Assembly (NCBI GenBank): GCA_903821335.1
Contig: CAIJKV010000339.1
Location: forward strand, 1 to 64,000
DNA length: 64,000 bases
Source: an uncultured beta proteobacterium
GTDB lineage: Bacteria; Pseudomonadota; Gammaproteobacteria; Burkholderiales; Burkholderiaceae_B
Reading direction: 5' to 3'
The notes under the pieces are model-generated. The model made no database searches. It saw nothing but the letters and a program-made list of their open reading frames with translations, and had not been told where the DNA came from. Position numbers and translations under genes: made by a program. Below, one piece after another: positions 53,723-62,484 of this stretch. The first letter of the stretch is position 1; each line of letters begins with the position of its first letter.

Positions 53723-53765
53723 GTCGGGATCGTTTACAGTGCTAAAAAGCACAACCATTCCCGAC
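53723..53765 (+). promoter_or_regulatory. Nested inverted repeat upstream of the aldolase gene
   Basis: GTCGGGA (53723-53729) pairs with TCCCGAC (53759-53765), and inside them GTGCT (53739-53743) pairs with AGCAC (53748-53752) around AAAA. The structure ends 27 bases before the aldolase ATG. There is no T run, so an operator or leader-RNA element for the three-gene unit is at least as likely as an isc terminator. Confidence 0.5.
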
Positions 53766-53792
53766 TCGACACATTTCACGCAGAGACCATTC

Positions 53793-54587
53793 ATGAGAAC
53801 AAACCAGATTCGTACCAAACTGGCCGCCGGTCAACCGGTCATCAATGGCTGGCTGGCCATTCCTTCGTCCTATAGCGCAGAGGTCATGGGGCATCAGGGT
53901 TTCGATTCAGTGACGATCGACCTGCAGCACGGGATGATCGGGATCGATGCCGCGTTGTCGATGTTTCAGGCACTCTCGTCTACGCCTGCGGTACCGATGG
54001 CGCGTGTGCCATGGAATGATCCCGCCCAGATCATGCGGCTGCTTGACACCGGTGCTTACGGGATCATTTGTCCGATGATTTCAACCGTCGATGATGCAGT
54101 GAGCTTTGTGTCGTCGTGCCGCTACCCGCCCAAGGGACAGCGATCGTTTGGCCCCGCGCGGGGGTTGCTGTATGGCGGCGCTGACTACTACCCACATGCT
54201 GACCGTGAAATCCTGACTTTTGGCATGATAGAAACACGAGCCGGGCTCGATAATCTGGAAGCGATCCTTGCCGTGGAAGGGTTGGACGGGATTTATATCG
54301 GTCCCAACGACCTGGCGCTTGCGCTCGGGGCTGTTCCGCGCTCAGAGTCTGACGACCCGGTGGTCAAAGAGGCCGTCAAACACATTTGTGAACGAACCAA
54401 GGCGCATGGCAAGATCGCCGGCATTTTCTGTTCATCGGGCGAGGCAGCGGCTCGCCGTATCACTGAAGGATTCCAGATCGTGACCCCCGGCAATGAGGTC
54501 GCGCTGATGTCGATGGCCGCCAAAGCCGCCATCGCCGCGGCGCGCGGGGCGAAAGCCCCGATTGCCGCAGCTGGCAACGGTTATTGA
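53793..54587 (+). CDS. HpcH/HpaI family aldolase (2-keto-3-deoxy acid aldolase type)
   Basis: A 264-residue class II, metal-dependent aldolase of the HpcH/HpaI/GarL family, which cleaves 2-keto-4-hydroxy (3-deoxy) acids to pyruvate and an aldehyde. Recognisable parts are GWLAIPSSYSAEVMGHQGFD, TIDLQHGMIG, the metal ligand region GMIETRAGLDN and YIGPNDLALALG. The substrate is unknown. It opens a three-gene run with the hydroxypyruvate-isomerase-like and methylglyoxal-synthase-like genes, 49 bases upstream of the former, which suggests handling of small aldehydes and keto acids. ATG 53793 gives the family N-terminus. Confidence 0.9.
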   Translation: MRTNQIRTKLAAGQPVINGWLAIPSSYSAEVMGHQGFDSVTIDLQHGMIGIDAALSMFQALSSTPAVPMARVPWNDPAQIMRLLDTGAYGIICPMISTVDDAVSFVSSCRYPPKGQRSFGPARGLLYGGADYYPHADREILTFGMIETRAGLDNLEAILAVEGLDGIYIGPNDLALALGAVPRSESDDPVVKEAVKHICERTKAHGKIAGIFCSSGEAAARRITEGFQIVTPGNEVALMSMAAKAAIAAARGAKAPIAAAGNGY

Positions 54588-54636
54588 TCGACGCGGTCCA
54601 TCGACACAATCAGGCGACCCATTCGGGAGAAGTGGC

Positions 54637-55407
54637 ATGGCACGGTTTTCTGCAAATCTGGGTTTTCTATGGGGCGAACTGCCGTTGCTCGAACGTATCG
54701 AGCGGGCGGCGCAAAATGGTTTCCAGGCGATCGAATTGCACTGGCCCTACGACACGCCAGCCGAATCGGTGCGTGCCGCGTGCGCGCGCCTGGGGCTGAC
54801 ACTCCTCGCGGTCAATACGCCGCTCGGTAGCCGGGCGGGTGATTCCGGTTTGGCCGCCTTGCCCGGACGCGAAGAAGAGTTTCGGCAAGCTTTTGACACA
54901 TCGCTGCAGTGGTGCCTGGGCAGTGGCGCGACCGCTATTCACGTCATGCCGGGTGTGATAGAACCCGGGCAGCGTGCGCTGGCCACCGATACCATGGTGC
55001 GCAATCTCCGGTGGGCGGCCGACCAGGCTGGCGCACATGGTTTCACCCTCTTGCTCGAGGCCCTTAACCCGCGCGACAAACCTGGCTATCTGTATGCCAC
55101 GCAAGAGGGTGCCAACGCCATCCGCGAAGCCGCGGATCGCCCCAACGTCAAGTTGATGTTTGACGTTTATCACGTTGGGGTCGCCGAGGGCGACATTCTT
55201 ACAAAACTGAAGTACTTCCTGCCGCACATCGGCCATATCCAGATCGCTGCGGTGCCCAGCCGTGCAGAGCCCGACGAAGGAGAGGTTCGCTATGAGGTGG
55301 TCATCCAGCAAATCGATGAACTCGGCTATTCTGGATGGATCGGGTGTGAATATCGCCCACGCGCAACGGTTGAGGCGGGCTTGAAATGGTTGAAGGGGTA
55401 TCAGTAG
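54637..55407 (+). CDS. Hydroxypyruvate isomerase-like TIM-barrel protein
   Basis: A 256-residue protein of the xylose-isomerase-like TIM-barrel fold, closest to hydroxypyruvate isomerase (Hyi) and 2-oxo-tetronate isomerase (OtnI). Family blocks are FSANLGFLWGELPLLERIE, AIHVMPGV, LLLEALNPRDKPGYL (metal-binding Glu), LMFDVYHVGVAEGD and HIGHIQIAAVPSRAEPDEGE. Hyi interconverts hydroxypyruvate and tartronate semialdehyde. GGGAGAAG precedes ATG 54637. The gene follows the aldolase and overlaps the next gene by 22 bases. No glyoxylate carboligase or tartronate semialdehyde reductase gene is present here, so the exact substrate is open. Confidence 0.88.
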   Translation: MARFSANLGFLWGELPLLERIERAAQNGFQAIELHWPYDTPAESVRAACARLGLTLLAVNTPLGSRAGDSGLAALPGREEEFRQAFDTSLQWCLGSGATAIHVMPGVIEPGQRALATDTMVRNLRWAADQAGAHGFTLLLEALNPRDKPGYLYATQEGANAIREAADRPNVKLMFDVYHVGVAEGDILTKLKYFLPHIGHIQIAAVPSRAEPDEGEVRYEVVIQQIDELGYSGWIGCEYRPRATVEAGLKWLKGYQ

Positions 55408-56315
55408 CAACGACGTTGCCACCTCGGGCAGGGGAGCCCCGGACGCTGCGGTTTGGGTTGGCTGCCAACCGGCTGCACCATGCCTCGGCGGACTCTGCCT
55501 GTTTTGACTGGCTACGCGTCAGTGCCTCAGGGATTGAGGCGCTGGAGATTGAGTTGCATGTGGTCGGACGGACCTACGATGCCATCGCGCGTGAAGGCCT
55601 GTTGCGTGGCTATGAAGGACTGATTCGCTATCCGTATGGTCGCGAAGGCGGTCTGATGAAGCTTGTCGCACGGGTGACAGCGGCCCAGAACGACGCTGCG
55701 TCGCTCGACGGCGCCATCTACCTGGTGGATCCGGTTGATCCGTCGTCAATTTTTCCAGAGGCACTTGCGCTCAAGCGTCAGTGCATCACGCATGGCAGGC
55801 CGTTCATTTCAACCATGGCAGGCGCGATCGAGTGGATTGAGGTCGAACGCATTCATGCGGGTCTGCGTCCCGACCGTCGCGTCGATAGCTTGTTTGATTG
55901 TGCTAACCAGTGTCTGGCACTGATTGCGCACGACGCACTCAAAGACCAGATGCTTCAGTTCGTACACCATCATTTCGACTTGTTGTCGTCCTTTAACCGG
56001 CGCGTAGCGACCGGTACCACAGGCAAGTTGCTCAATGAGATGGCAGTCCGTCTAGGCTGGCCTGCCGACAAGCCCTGGACCGACCGGTACCTGAGCGGCC
56101 CGATGGGCGGTGACGCACAGATTGCCGACCTGGTACTGGACAGGCGTTGCCAGCGCGTGATCTTTTTTGAAGATCCGCATGTCGCCAGGCAGCATGAGGC
56201 CGATATTCAGTTGCTTGAGCGCGCAGTGCGTGTGGCGACGCGTGAGGCAACCTGCGCCACGTCACCGGTTGTCGCGCATCGCTGGGCCACTGCCGCAGTA
56301 AAACGCGGCAGGTAA
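55386..56315 (+). CDS. Tandem methylglyoxal-synthase-domain protein (C-terminal domain catalytically intact)
   Basis: A 309-residue protein, twice the length of ordinary methylglyoxal synthase (about 150). Residues 175-305 align with E. coli MgsA: IAHDALK gives His182, Asp183, Lys186 (MgsA 19, 20, 23), TGTTG at 209-213, SGPMGGD with Asp243 (71), FFEDP with Asp263 (91), then His270 (98) and Asp273 (101), with identical spacing from Asp243 on. Residues 21-153 show the same fold order (FGLAANRL, GREGGL, YLVDP) but keep only the residue equal to Asp91 (Asp115). MgsA converts dihydroxyacetone phosphate to methylglyoxal and phosphate. The start overlaps the isomerase gene by 22 bases; lysS is convergent ten bases away. 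The assignment is from motif recognition. Confidence 0.8.
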   Translation: MVEGVSVATTLPPRAGEPRTLRFGLAANRLHHASADSACFDWLRVSASGIEALEIELHVVGRTYDAIAREGLLRGYEGLIRYPYGREGGLMKLVARVTAAQNDAASLDGAIYLVDPVDPSSIFPEALALKRQCITHGRPFISTMAGAIEWIEVERIHAGLRPDRRVDSLFDCANQCLALIAHDALKDQMLQFVHHHFDLLSSFNRRVATGTTGKLLNEMAVRLGWPADKPWTDRYLSGPMGGDAQIADLVLDRRCQRVIFFEDPHVARQHEADIQLLERAVRVATREATCATSPVVAHRWATAAVKRGR

Positions 56316-56325
56316 TGCCCGACGT

Positions 56326-57840
56326 TCAGTCTTCAGGACGCAGATGCGGGAAGAGGATCACGTCACGGATGCTCGGGCTGTCAGTCAACAGCATCACCAG
56401 TCGGTCGATGCCGATGCCGCATCCGCCAGTCGGAGGCATGCCGTACTCAAGCGCCCGGATGTAGTCGGCGTCGTAGTACATCGCTTCTTCGTCGCCTGCG
56501 TCCTTGGCCTCGACCTGAGCGCGAAAGCGCGCGGCCTGGTCTTCAGCGTCATTGAGCTCTGAAAAGCCATTGGCGATTTCACGACCCGTGATGAACAGTT
56601 CAAAACGCTCGGTAATGCCAGGACGCGTGTCCGATTCACGGGCAAGTGGCGAGACCTCAATCGGATAGTCGACGATGTAGGTCGGGTGCCATAGCTGCGA
56701 TTCTGCGGTCTCTTCAAACAGTGCCAGTTGTAGCGCGCCCAGGCCGGCGCGTGCAAGGTTGGGGGCGTGCACATCAACCTTACGTTTGACCAGTTCGGCC
56801 CGTACGAATTCGAGGTCAGCAAGTTGCCCTTCAGTGAATTGTGGAGCGTGCTGCAGGATGGCCTGGACAATCGTCAGTCTGTGGAAGGGCTTGGACAGAT
56901 CCAGTTCACGTTCCTGATAGGTCAGCGTGGCACTGCCCGTGGCACGGATGGCTGCCGTGCGAATCAAGGATTCGGTGTAGTCCATCAACCACTGGTAGTC
57001 GGTATAGGCCGCGTAGAACTCCATCATGGTGAATTCCGGATTGTGGCGCGGGCTCACACCCTCGTTGCGGAAGTTCCGGTTAATTTCAAACACGCGCTCA
57101 AAGCCACCCACGATCAGTCGCTTGAGATAGAGTTCAGGCGCGATGCGCAGCGACATGTCCATATCGAGCGCGTTGTGGTGGGTGTTGAATGGCTTGGCGG
57201 CTGCGCCCCCCGGGATAGGGTGCAACATGGGTGTTTCGACCTCAAGAAAGCCCGCATGAAGCATGAATTCGCGAATCGCACCAACCGTCTTGCTGCGCGC
57301 GAGGAACGTGTTGCGCGTCTGCTCGGTCATGATCAGGTCGACGTAGCGCTGGCGGTAGCGTAGTTCCTGGTCGGCAATACCGTGGAACTTGTCAGGCAAC
57401 GGTCGCAAGGATTTGGTCAGCACGCGTGCGGCACTGGCATGTACCGAGAGTTCACCTTTGTTGGTCTTGAATACGGTGCCGGTCACCGAGATAATGTCGC
57501 CGATATCCCACTGCTTGAAAGCGTCGTAGGTTTCCTCGCCCAGCGTGTTGCGATCGAGGTAGATCTGGATGCGTCCGGTGGCGTCTTGCAGGGTGGCAAA
57601 GCTGGCCTTGCCCATGACCCGCTTGAGCATCATGCGCCCGGCGACCGACGCCGGGTGAGCGGCGGCGGCCAGGGTCGCCTGATCGTGTTCGTCGTAGGCC
57701 GTGTGTAGTGGCAGGGCGCGATCAGCCGGGACGCAGTCATTCGGGAATGCCACCCCCTTTTCACGCATGCCGGCAAGCTTGGCGCGGCGCTCGGCGATCA
57801 GGTGGTTTTCGTCGGTTCGGGGGGGGTGCGATTCAGTCAT
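56326..57840 (-). CDS. lysS: Lysyl-tRNA synthetase (class II)
   Basis: A 504-residue class II synthetase. It has the N-terminal anticodon-binding OB fold ([21 protein letters not shown]) and the class II motifs: motif 1 around [16 protein letters not shown], motif 2 [21 protein letters not shown] and motif 3 [16 protein letters not shown]. It follows the SDR gene by two bases and ends ten bases from a convergent gene. A run of eight C (minus strand) lies at codons 6-8 (HPPR). Confidence 0.98.
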   Translation of the reverse strand: MTESHPPRTDENHLIAERRAKLAGMREKGVAFPNDCVPADRALPLHTAYDEHDQATLAAAAHPASVAGRMMLKRVMGKASFATLQDATGRIQIYLDRNTLGEETYDAFKQWDIGDIISVTGTVFKTNKGELSVHASAARVLTKSLRPLPDKFHGIADQELRYRQRYVDLIMTEQTRNTFLARSKTVGAIREFMLHAGFLEVETPMLHPIPGGAAAKPFNTHHNALDMDMSLRIAPELYLKRLIVGGFERVFEINRNFRNEGVSPRHNPEFTMMEFYAAYTDYQWLMDYTESLIRTAAIRATGSATLTYQERELDLSKPFHRLTIVQAILQHAPQFTEGQLADLEFVRAELVKRKVDVHAPNLARAGLGALQLALFEETAESQLWHPTYIVDYPIEVSPLARESDTRPGITERFELFITGREIANGFSELNDAEDQAARFRAQVEAKDAGDEEAMYYDADYIRALEYGMPPTGGCGIGIDRLVMLLTDSPSIRDVILFPHLRPED

Positions 57841-57842
57841 GA

Positions 57843-58619
57843 TCAGAAGGAGTGTTGACGAATATCGTCGATGATTTGGGCACCAAACTGATCACTGTCC
57901 AGGACCTGAAGCAGCCGTTGGGCCGTCAGCTCGGGTGATATCAGCTGGTGTAGCGTGTGCATATCCATGAAACGGTCGCGCGCAGGGAAATTGTCGGGAT
58001 CCGATCCGCGTATTGTGGCCTGCATGTCGGTGTCCACCACGCCCGGAGCGATCGAGGCCACCCGCACGCGTGTGTCGGACGATGCACCTTGTTCAAGCGC
58101 AATCACCTGCGCATAGCGATCCAATGCGGCCTTGGTGGCGCAGTAGACCCCCCAGCCAGCGGTCGGGCTGCGTCCGGCGCCTGACGAGATCAGCATGATG
58201 CGCAAGTCGGCGGCCAGACTGGCTGCCGTCAGGAGGTGCGCCGTGAGAAATATTGGCGCCGCGATATTGACCTGGAACGCCTGGTTGATCGCGTGCAGGT
58301 CGGTCAGTTGATGAGCCATCGCGATTGGTCCGACCACACCGGCGTTGTGGATCACCCTGACGCGCGTGTGTCCGGCCGCAAGGTGGGCACGGGTCAGTGC
58401 GGCAAGTTCGATGGCCGCACGTTCGACCGCCCCGGCATCCAGCAGGTCGATGAAGACGTGCGTCAGCGCGGTGCCACTGTCCTGCGCGAGCTGCGCCAGG
58501 GGTGCTGAGGCAGACCGGGCCACCGTCACCAGATGGCCGCCCTGTGACGCGAGTTGCGCAGCCATGGCGGCACCCAGTCCGCGCGTGGTACCCGTCAGGA
58601 TGGTTAAGCGTGTATTCAC
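57843..58619 (-). CDS. Short-chain dehydrogenase/reductase
   Basis: A 258-residue classical SDR. NAD(P)-binding TGTTRGLG (residues 10-17), HNAG (about 91-94), catalytic SSGAG serine and the YCATK pair (Tyr-x3-Lys) are all present. The overall pattern is near sepiapterin/benzil reductase-like SDRs, and the substrate is unknown. The start is GTG 58619, one base after the prfB stop, with AAGG eight bases upstream inside prfB, so translation is probably coupled. It sits between prfB and lysS, which are adjacent in many bacteria. Confidence 0.88.
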   Translation of the reverse strand: MNTRLTILTGTTRGLGAAMAAQLASQGGHLVTVARSASAPLAQLAQDSGTALTHVFIDLLDAGAVERAAIELAALTRAHLAAGHTRVRVIHNAGVVGPIAMAHQLTDLHAINQAFQVNIAAPIFLTAHLLTAASLAADLRIMLISSGAGRSPTAGWGVYCATKAALDRYAQVIALEQGASSDTRVRVASIAPGVVDTDMQATIRGSDPDNFPARDRFMDMHTLHQLISPELTAQRLLQVLDSDQFGAQIIDDIRQHSF

Positions 58620-58620
58620 A

Positions 58621-59725
58621 TCAGACACCTTGTTTGAGGCTGGCCTGGATAAAGGGATCAAGATCGCCATCGAGCACTTTCTGTGTGTTCGAGATCTCGA
58701 CACCTGTACGCAGGTCCTTGATCCGGCTGTTGTCGAGCACGTAGGAACGAATCTGGTGACCCCAGCCGACATCGGTCTTGGCGTCTTCCATTTTTTGCTG
58801 TGCGGCCATGCGGTTGCGCATTTCAAGTTCAAACAGTCGCGACTTCAGCATCTGCATGGCTTCGGCGCGGTTACGGTGCTGTGAACGGTCGTTCTGGCAC
58901 TGCACGACAATGTTGGTCGGCAGGTGCGTGATCCGCACCGCAGAGTCGGTTTTGTTGATGTGCTGGCCACCGGCGCCGCTGGCACGGTAAGTGTCGACGC
59001 GCAAGTCGGCCGGGTTGATGTCGATTTCAATCGAGTCATCGACCTCGGGGTAGACAAACACGCTGGCAAAGGAAGTGTGTCGACCCCCTGACGAATCGAA
59101 CGGACTTTTGCGAACCAGGCGATGCACGCCGGATTCCGTACGCAGGAAGCCGAACGCGTAGTCGCCTTCGATCTTGATGGTGGCGGATTTGATGCCGGCG
59201 ACTTCGCCTTCGGATTCTTCGAGCAGCTCGGTCTTGAAACCTTTGCGTTCGGCGTAGCGCAGGTATTGACGCAGCAGCATGGAGGCCCAGTCCTGAGCCT
59301 CGGTGCCACCAGCACCCGCCTGAATGTCAAGAAAGCAGTTCATCGGATCGGCCGGATTAGAGAACATCCGACGAAACTCCATGCCTTCCAGCAGGCCCTG
59401 GAACCCATCCGCATCGGTTTCGATGGCTTCAAGGGTGGCGTCGTCGCCATCGTCGGCGGCCATCTCAAACAGTTCACGCGAATCGGCGATGGACTGCGCC
59501 AACGACGTCAGCGTCACGACGACGTCTTCGATGCTCTTTTTTTCGCGCCCAAGATCCTGGGCGTGTTTAGGGTCGTCCCAGACTTTGGGGTCTTCAAGTT
59601 CGGCATTGACAACGTGCAAGCGCTCGGCTTTTACCTCGTAGTCAAAGATACCCCCGGAGAGCCGACTCGCGCGTGGCGTAGTCGGCGAGGCGGGACGATA
59701 TCTGGTTCTGGCGTTCGGCTTCCAT
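58621..59725 (-). CDS. prfB: Peptide chain release factor 2, with programmed +1 frameshift
   Basis: RF2 terminates translation at UGA and UAA. The 367-residue product is read as 27 codons from ATG 59725 ([16 protein letters not shown]...), a +1 shift at CTT-TGA-C, and 340 codons in the second frame ([15 protein letters not shown]...). The mature part has the stop-codon recognition SPFDSS, and [18 protein letters not shown] with the GGQ peptide-release motif. An AGGGGG-type stimulator (CCGGGGG) lies just before the slip site. Low RF2 favours the shift, giving autoregulation. It lies 44 bases after recJ and one base before the SDR gene. Confidence 0.97.
59641..59655 (-). promoter_or_regulatory. 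RF2 programmed frameshift site
   Basis: On the minus strand the sequence reads GGGGGTATCTTTGAC: a Shine-Dalgarno-like GGGGG, TAT, the slippery CTT (59647-59645), an in-frame TGA (59644-59642) and C. This is the same as the E. coli prfB element except for the base before the G run. The shifted frame skips base 59644. Confidence 0.97.
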
Positions 59726-59769
59726 TTGGTTATGTCCGGTAAGTATTTAAGCTAACCCGCCATTTTAGC

Positions 59770-61482
59770 TTACGCCGGGCAAGCGTACTCGATGACGAGT
59801 TGAACCGAAACCCGACCATTCCAACTGTTTTGCTCAAGCCGGTAGGCCATGCGCACATGCTCGGGCAAACTGTCCGTGTGACCGAACCAGATCGCGTCAA
59901 ACTGCTGGGCTCCACGTTCGACCGAAAGTTTCAGGTGTTTTTCGCCCACCAACTTCTGTCCGCGCACAAGAAATTCGTCCAGAAACAGCGGCGCGGCAAA
60001 ACCCGCGCCCCACACTTGTTGTTGCAGCAGGCCAGCCACGTGCGCGTTGGCAAAGCCGGACTCAAGCGAACCGTCGGTCTCGATCACTGGCTCAAAGCTG
60101 CGACGCCCGGTCAGTTCGATGACGGCCTGCTCGAAGGCTGGCACGAACCGGTCGAAATCGTCGCGGCCCAGGGTCAGCCCGGCTGCCATGGCGTGCCCGC
60201 CGAATTTTCGGATCAGGCCCGGGTGGCGTTTGGATACCAGGTCGAGTACATCGCGCAGATGGACGTCCGGAATCGACCGTCCTGAACCGCGCAGCTCGTC
60301 GTCACCGGCGGGTGCGAAGGCCAGGGTTGGCCTGAAAAATTTTTCTTTCAGGCGCGACGCGACCAGACCGACCACACCCTGGTGCCATTCGGGGTGGAAT
60401 ACACAGATCGAGGCACTGACGGATCCGGTCTGGATCTGGTCTGTGAACGCAAGCGCCTGGTCGCGCATGACGCCTTCGATCTCGCGACGCTGGCGATTGA
60501 TGGTGTCGAGTTCGCGGGCCAGCTCCAGGGCCTGCATATCGTCATCCGTGATCAGGCAACGGATGCCCAGACCCATGTCGGCCAGGCGCCCGGCGGCATT
60601 GATGCGCGGTCCCAGGGCGAAGCCCAGGTCAAAGCCGCTGGCAGCCTGAGGATCCCGGGACGCTACGGCGAACAGTGCGCGCAGGCCCGGTTGCATCAGG
60701 CCACGGCGCATGCGTTCGAGGCCACGTGTGACCAGCAGGCGGTTATTCGCGTCAAGGCGCACGACATCGGCGACTGTGCCCAGGGCGACCAGGTCAGCCA
60801 GCGCATCCAGGCGCGGCCCGCCGTCTTTCGGGTAGACCCCGCGATGGCGTAATTCTGCCCGCAAGGCCAGCATCAGATAAAAGATGACGCCCACACCAGC
60901 CAGGTTCTTGGAAGGAAACCCGCAACCCGGCTGGTTGGGATTGACGATGGCGAGCGCGTGGGGCAGGGTCTCGCCAGGCAGGTGATGATCGGTGACGATG
61001 ACGCCGATTCCCTGGGCGTTGGCCGCTGCCACCCCGTCGACACTGGCAATGCCGTTGTCTACGGTGATCAGCAGGTCGGGCTTGCCAGCTGGGTGCACGC
61101 AAGCCAGTTCAACGACCGCAGGTGACAACCCATAGCCGGTTTCAAATCGATTTGGAACCAGGAAATCGACCGTCGCGCCCATGGCGCGCAGAGCCCTGAG
61201 GCCCACGGCGCAGGCGGTCGCACCGTCGCAGTCGTAGTCTGCCACGATCAGCATGCGCTGCCCGGTGGCAATGGCGTCGGCCAGCAGCACGGCAGCGTGT
61301 TGGGCATGGGTCAACGCGCCAGGCGGCAACATGGCCGGCCATTCCAGGCGGATGTCCTCAATGCGGGTCACGCCGCGCGCGGCCCATAAACGGGCCAGCA
61401 AACTGTGCACGCCCGAGGCTTCAAGGCGCTGGCAGGTTGCCAGGTTGGCCTGACGGATCGTCAGCCGGGGAGATTCCACCAT
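59770..61482 (-). CDS. recJ: Single-stranded-DNA-specific exonuclease RecJ
   Basis: RecJ is the 5'-to-3' single-strand exonuclease of the RecF pathway and mismatch repair. The 570-residue protein has the DHH motifs VADYDCDGATA, TVDNGI and VTDHHLPGE, the DHHA1 part FGGHAMAAGLTL, and the C-terminal OB region. Start ATG 61482 gives the usual N-terminus; a longer frame to 61527 is possible. It overlaps the end of the RpfE-like gene by 22 bases and precedes prfB. Confidence 0.95.
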   Translation of the reverse strand: MVESPRLTIRQANLATCQRLEASGVHSLLARLWAARGVTRIEDIRLEWPAMLPPGALTHAQHAAVLLADAIATGQRMLIVADYDCDGATACAVGLRALRAMGATVDFLVPNRFETGYGLSPAVVELACVHPAGKPDLLITVDNGIASVDGVAAANAQGIGVIVTDHHLPGETLPHALAIVNPNQPGCGFPSKNLAGVGVIFYLMLALRAELRHRGVYPKDGGPRLDALADLVALGTVADVVRLDANNRLLVTRGLERMRRGLMQPGLRALFAVASRDPQAASGFDLGFALGPRINAAGRLADMGLGIRCLITDDDMQALELARELDTINRQRREIEGVMRDQALAFTDQIQTGSVSASICVFHPEWHQGVVGLVASRLKEKFFRPTLAFAPAGDDELRGSGRSIPDVHLRDVLDLVSKRHPGLIRKFGGHAMAAGLTLGRDDFDRFVPAFEQAVIELTGRRSFEPVIETDGSLESGFANAHVAGLLQQQVWGAGFAAPLFLDEFLVRGQKLVGEKHLKLSVERGAQQFDAIWFGHTDSLPEHVRMAYRLEQNSWNGRVSVQLVIEYACPA

Positions 61483-62393
61483 GTTTTCCAGTGATGTGCC
61501 CGTGGCGGCAACAATCGCCGCCACCAAGGTCGTTGTGCCGGGGCAAGATCCACGGCACGCTGTGCGCCAAGCAACGTAATGAAAGCGTCGGCCGGTGCGT
61601 GGTTGAGCGCCTCGTTGACCCGGGGCAGCGCGTCGATCCAGCGGGCCCAGTCCTGGGCGGCGTGGCTGGCGACCAGGTCATCGAGCAGCAGCGTGCTGTG
61701 GGCAACGGCGCTCGCCGCCGCGGTCGCGCGCCAACCCGGACTGCCGCCATAGAGCCACAGGCTGTTGATGGGATAGTGACCGTTTTGCGCACGGGTCGTA
61801 TTGACCGGATGGTCGTGCCAGGCCATCTGTATTTCATTGACCAGCCGGCGCCAGGCACGCATCGTGTCGCCTTGCGGCCACCAGTCTGCCAGGGCCATGC
61901 CGGCGACTGCCTGCGGACTGATGGACGGGGTCTGGGCTCCGGGGGGCAGCCAGATTCGCCAGCGCTGCGGACCGACCGGCAACGCCGAGATGCCGCTGCC
62001 ATCCCACAGTGTGGCGACCGACTCAAACAGTGCGTCGGCCTCTGCTGGCCGGATCTCAAGTGCTTCGGGGTGCATCATCGTGGCGCCCTGGCTGCCGACT
62101 GCGATTGAGCTGAGTTCGGCCAGCCAAATGGGCTCGTCTGGATCGAAGACACCCGCTCGCAGGGGACCGAGCCCCGCGCCCAGCGTATGGCCGGGAGCCG
62201 GGGCGTAGCCAAGCTGCTGGAGCTCGAGGGCTTCGCGTGGCGTGCACCCGGTGTGCTCGGGGTCAAGTGCCCGTGCCGTCGCCGTCATGTGGTCGAGTCG
62301 CGCGCACAGTGCCGGGCAGGCCGAACGGATGTACTGGGCAAGCTCGCCGGCGATTGGAGCAGGGGGCAGGGCGCCGGGGATGATGATTCGCAT
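61461..62393 (-). CDS. RpfE/phosphoglycerate-mutase-like conserved protein of unknown function
   Basis: A 310-residue protein starting MRIIIPGALPPAP. I recognise the pattern of the conserved gene found upstream of recJ in beta- and gammaproteobacteria, called RpfE in Xanthomonas or annotated as cofactor-independent phosphoglycerate-mutase-like. The C-terminal block INSLWLYGGSPGW is the family hallmark. Catalytic serine and metal ligands of true phosphoglycerate mutase were not found, so enzymatic activity is doubtful. ATG 62393 has no ribosome site; a longer frame to 62474 starts with a His/Pro/Thr-rich stretch unlike the family. It is divergent from lolC. Confidence 0.75.
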   Translation of the reverse strand: MRIIIPGALPPAPIAGELAQYIRSACPALCARLDHMTATARALDPEHTGCTPREALELQQLGYAPAPGHTLGAGLGPLRAGVFDPDEPIWLAELSSIAVGSQGATMMHPEALEIRPAEADALFESVATLWDGSGISALPVGPQRWRIWLPPGAQTPSISPQAVAGMALADWWPQGDTMRAWRRLVNEIQMAWHDHPVNTTRAQNGHYPINSLWLYGGSPGWRATAAASAVAHSTLLLDDLVASHAAQDWARWIDALPRVNEALNHAPADAFITLLGAQRAVDLAPAQRPWWRRLLPPRAHHWKTWWNLPG

Positions 62394-62484
62394 GCTGGGG
62401 ATTGTAGTGTGTGTGACGGGGTGCGAGTGGGTGGCAGGTGCAGGTGTCGACGGATGCGGCCACAGTTGATGCAATAATGCCGAT

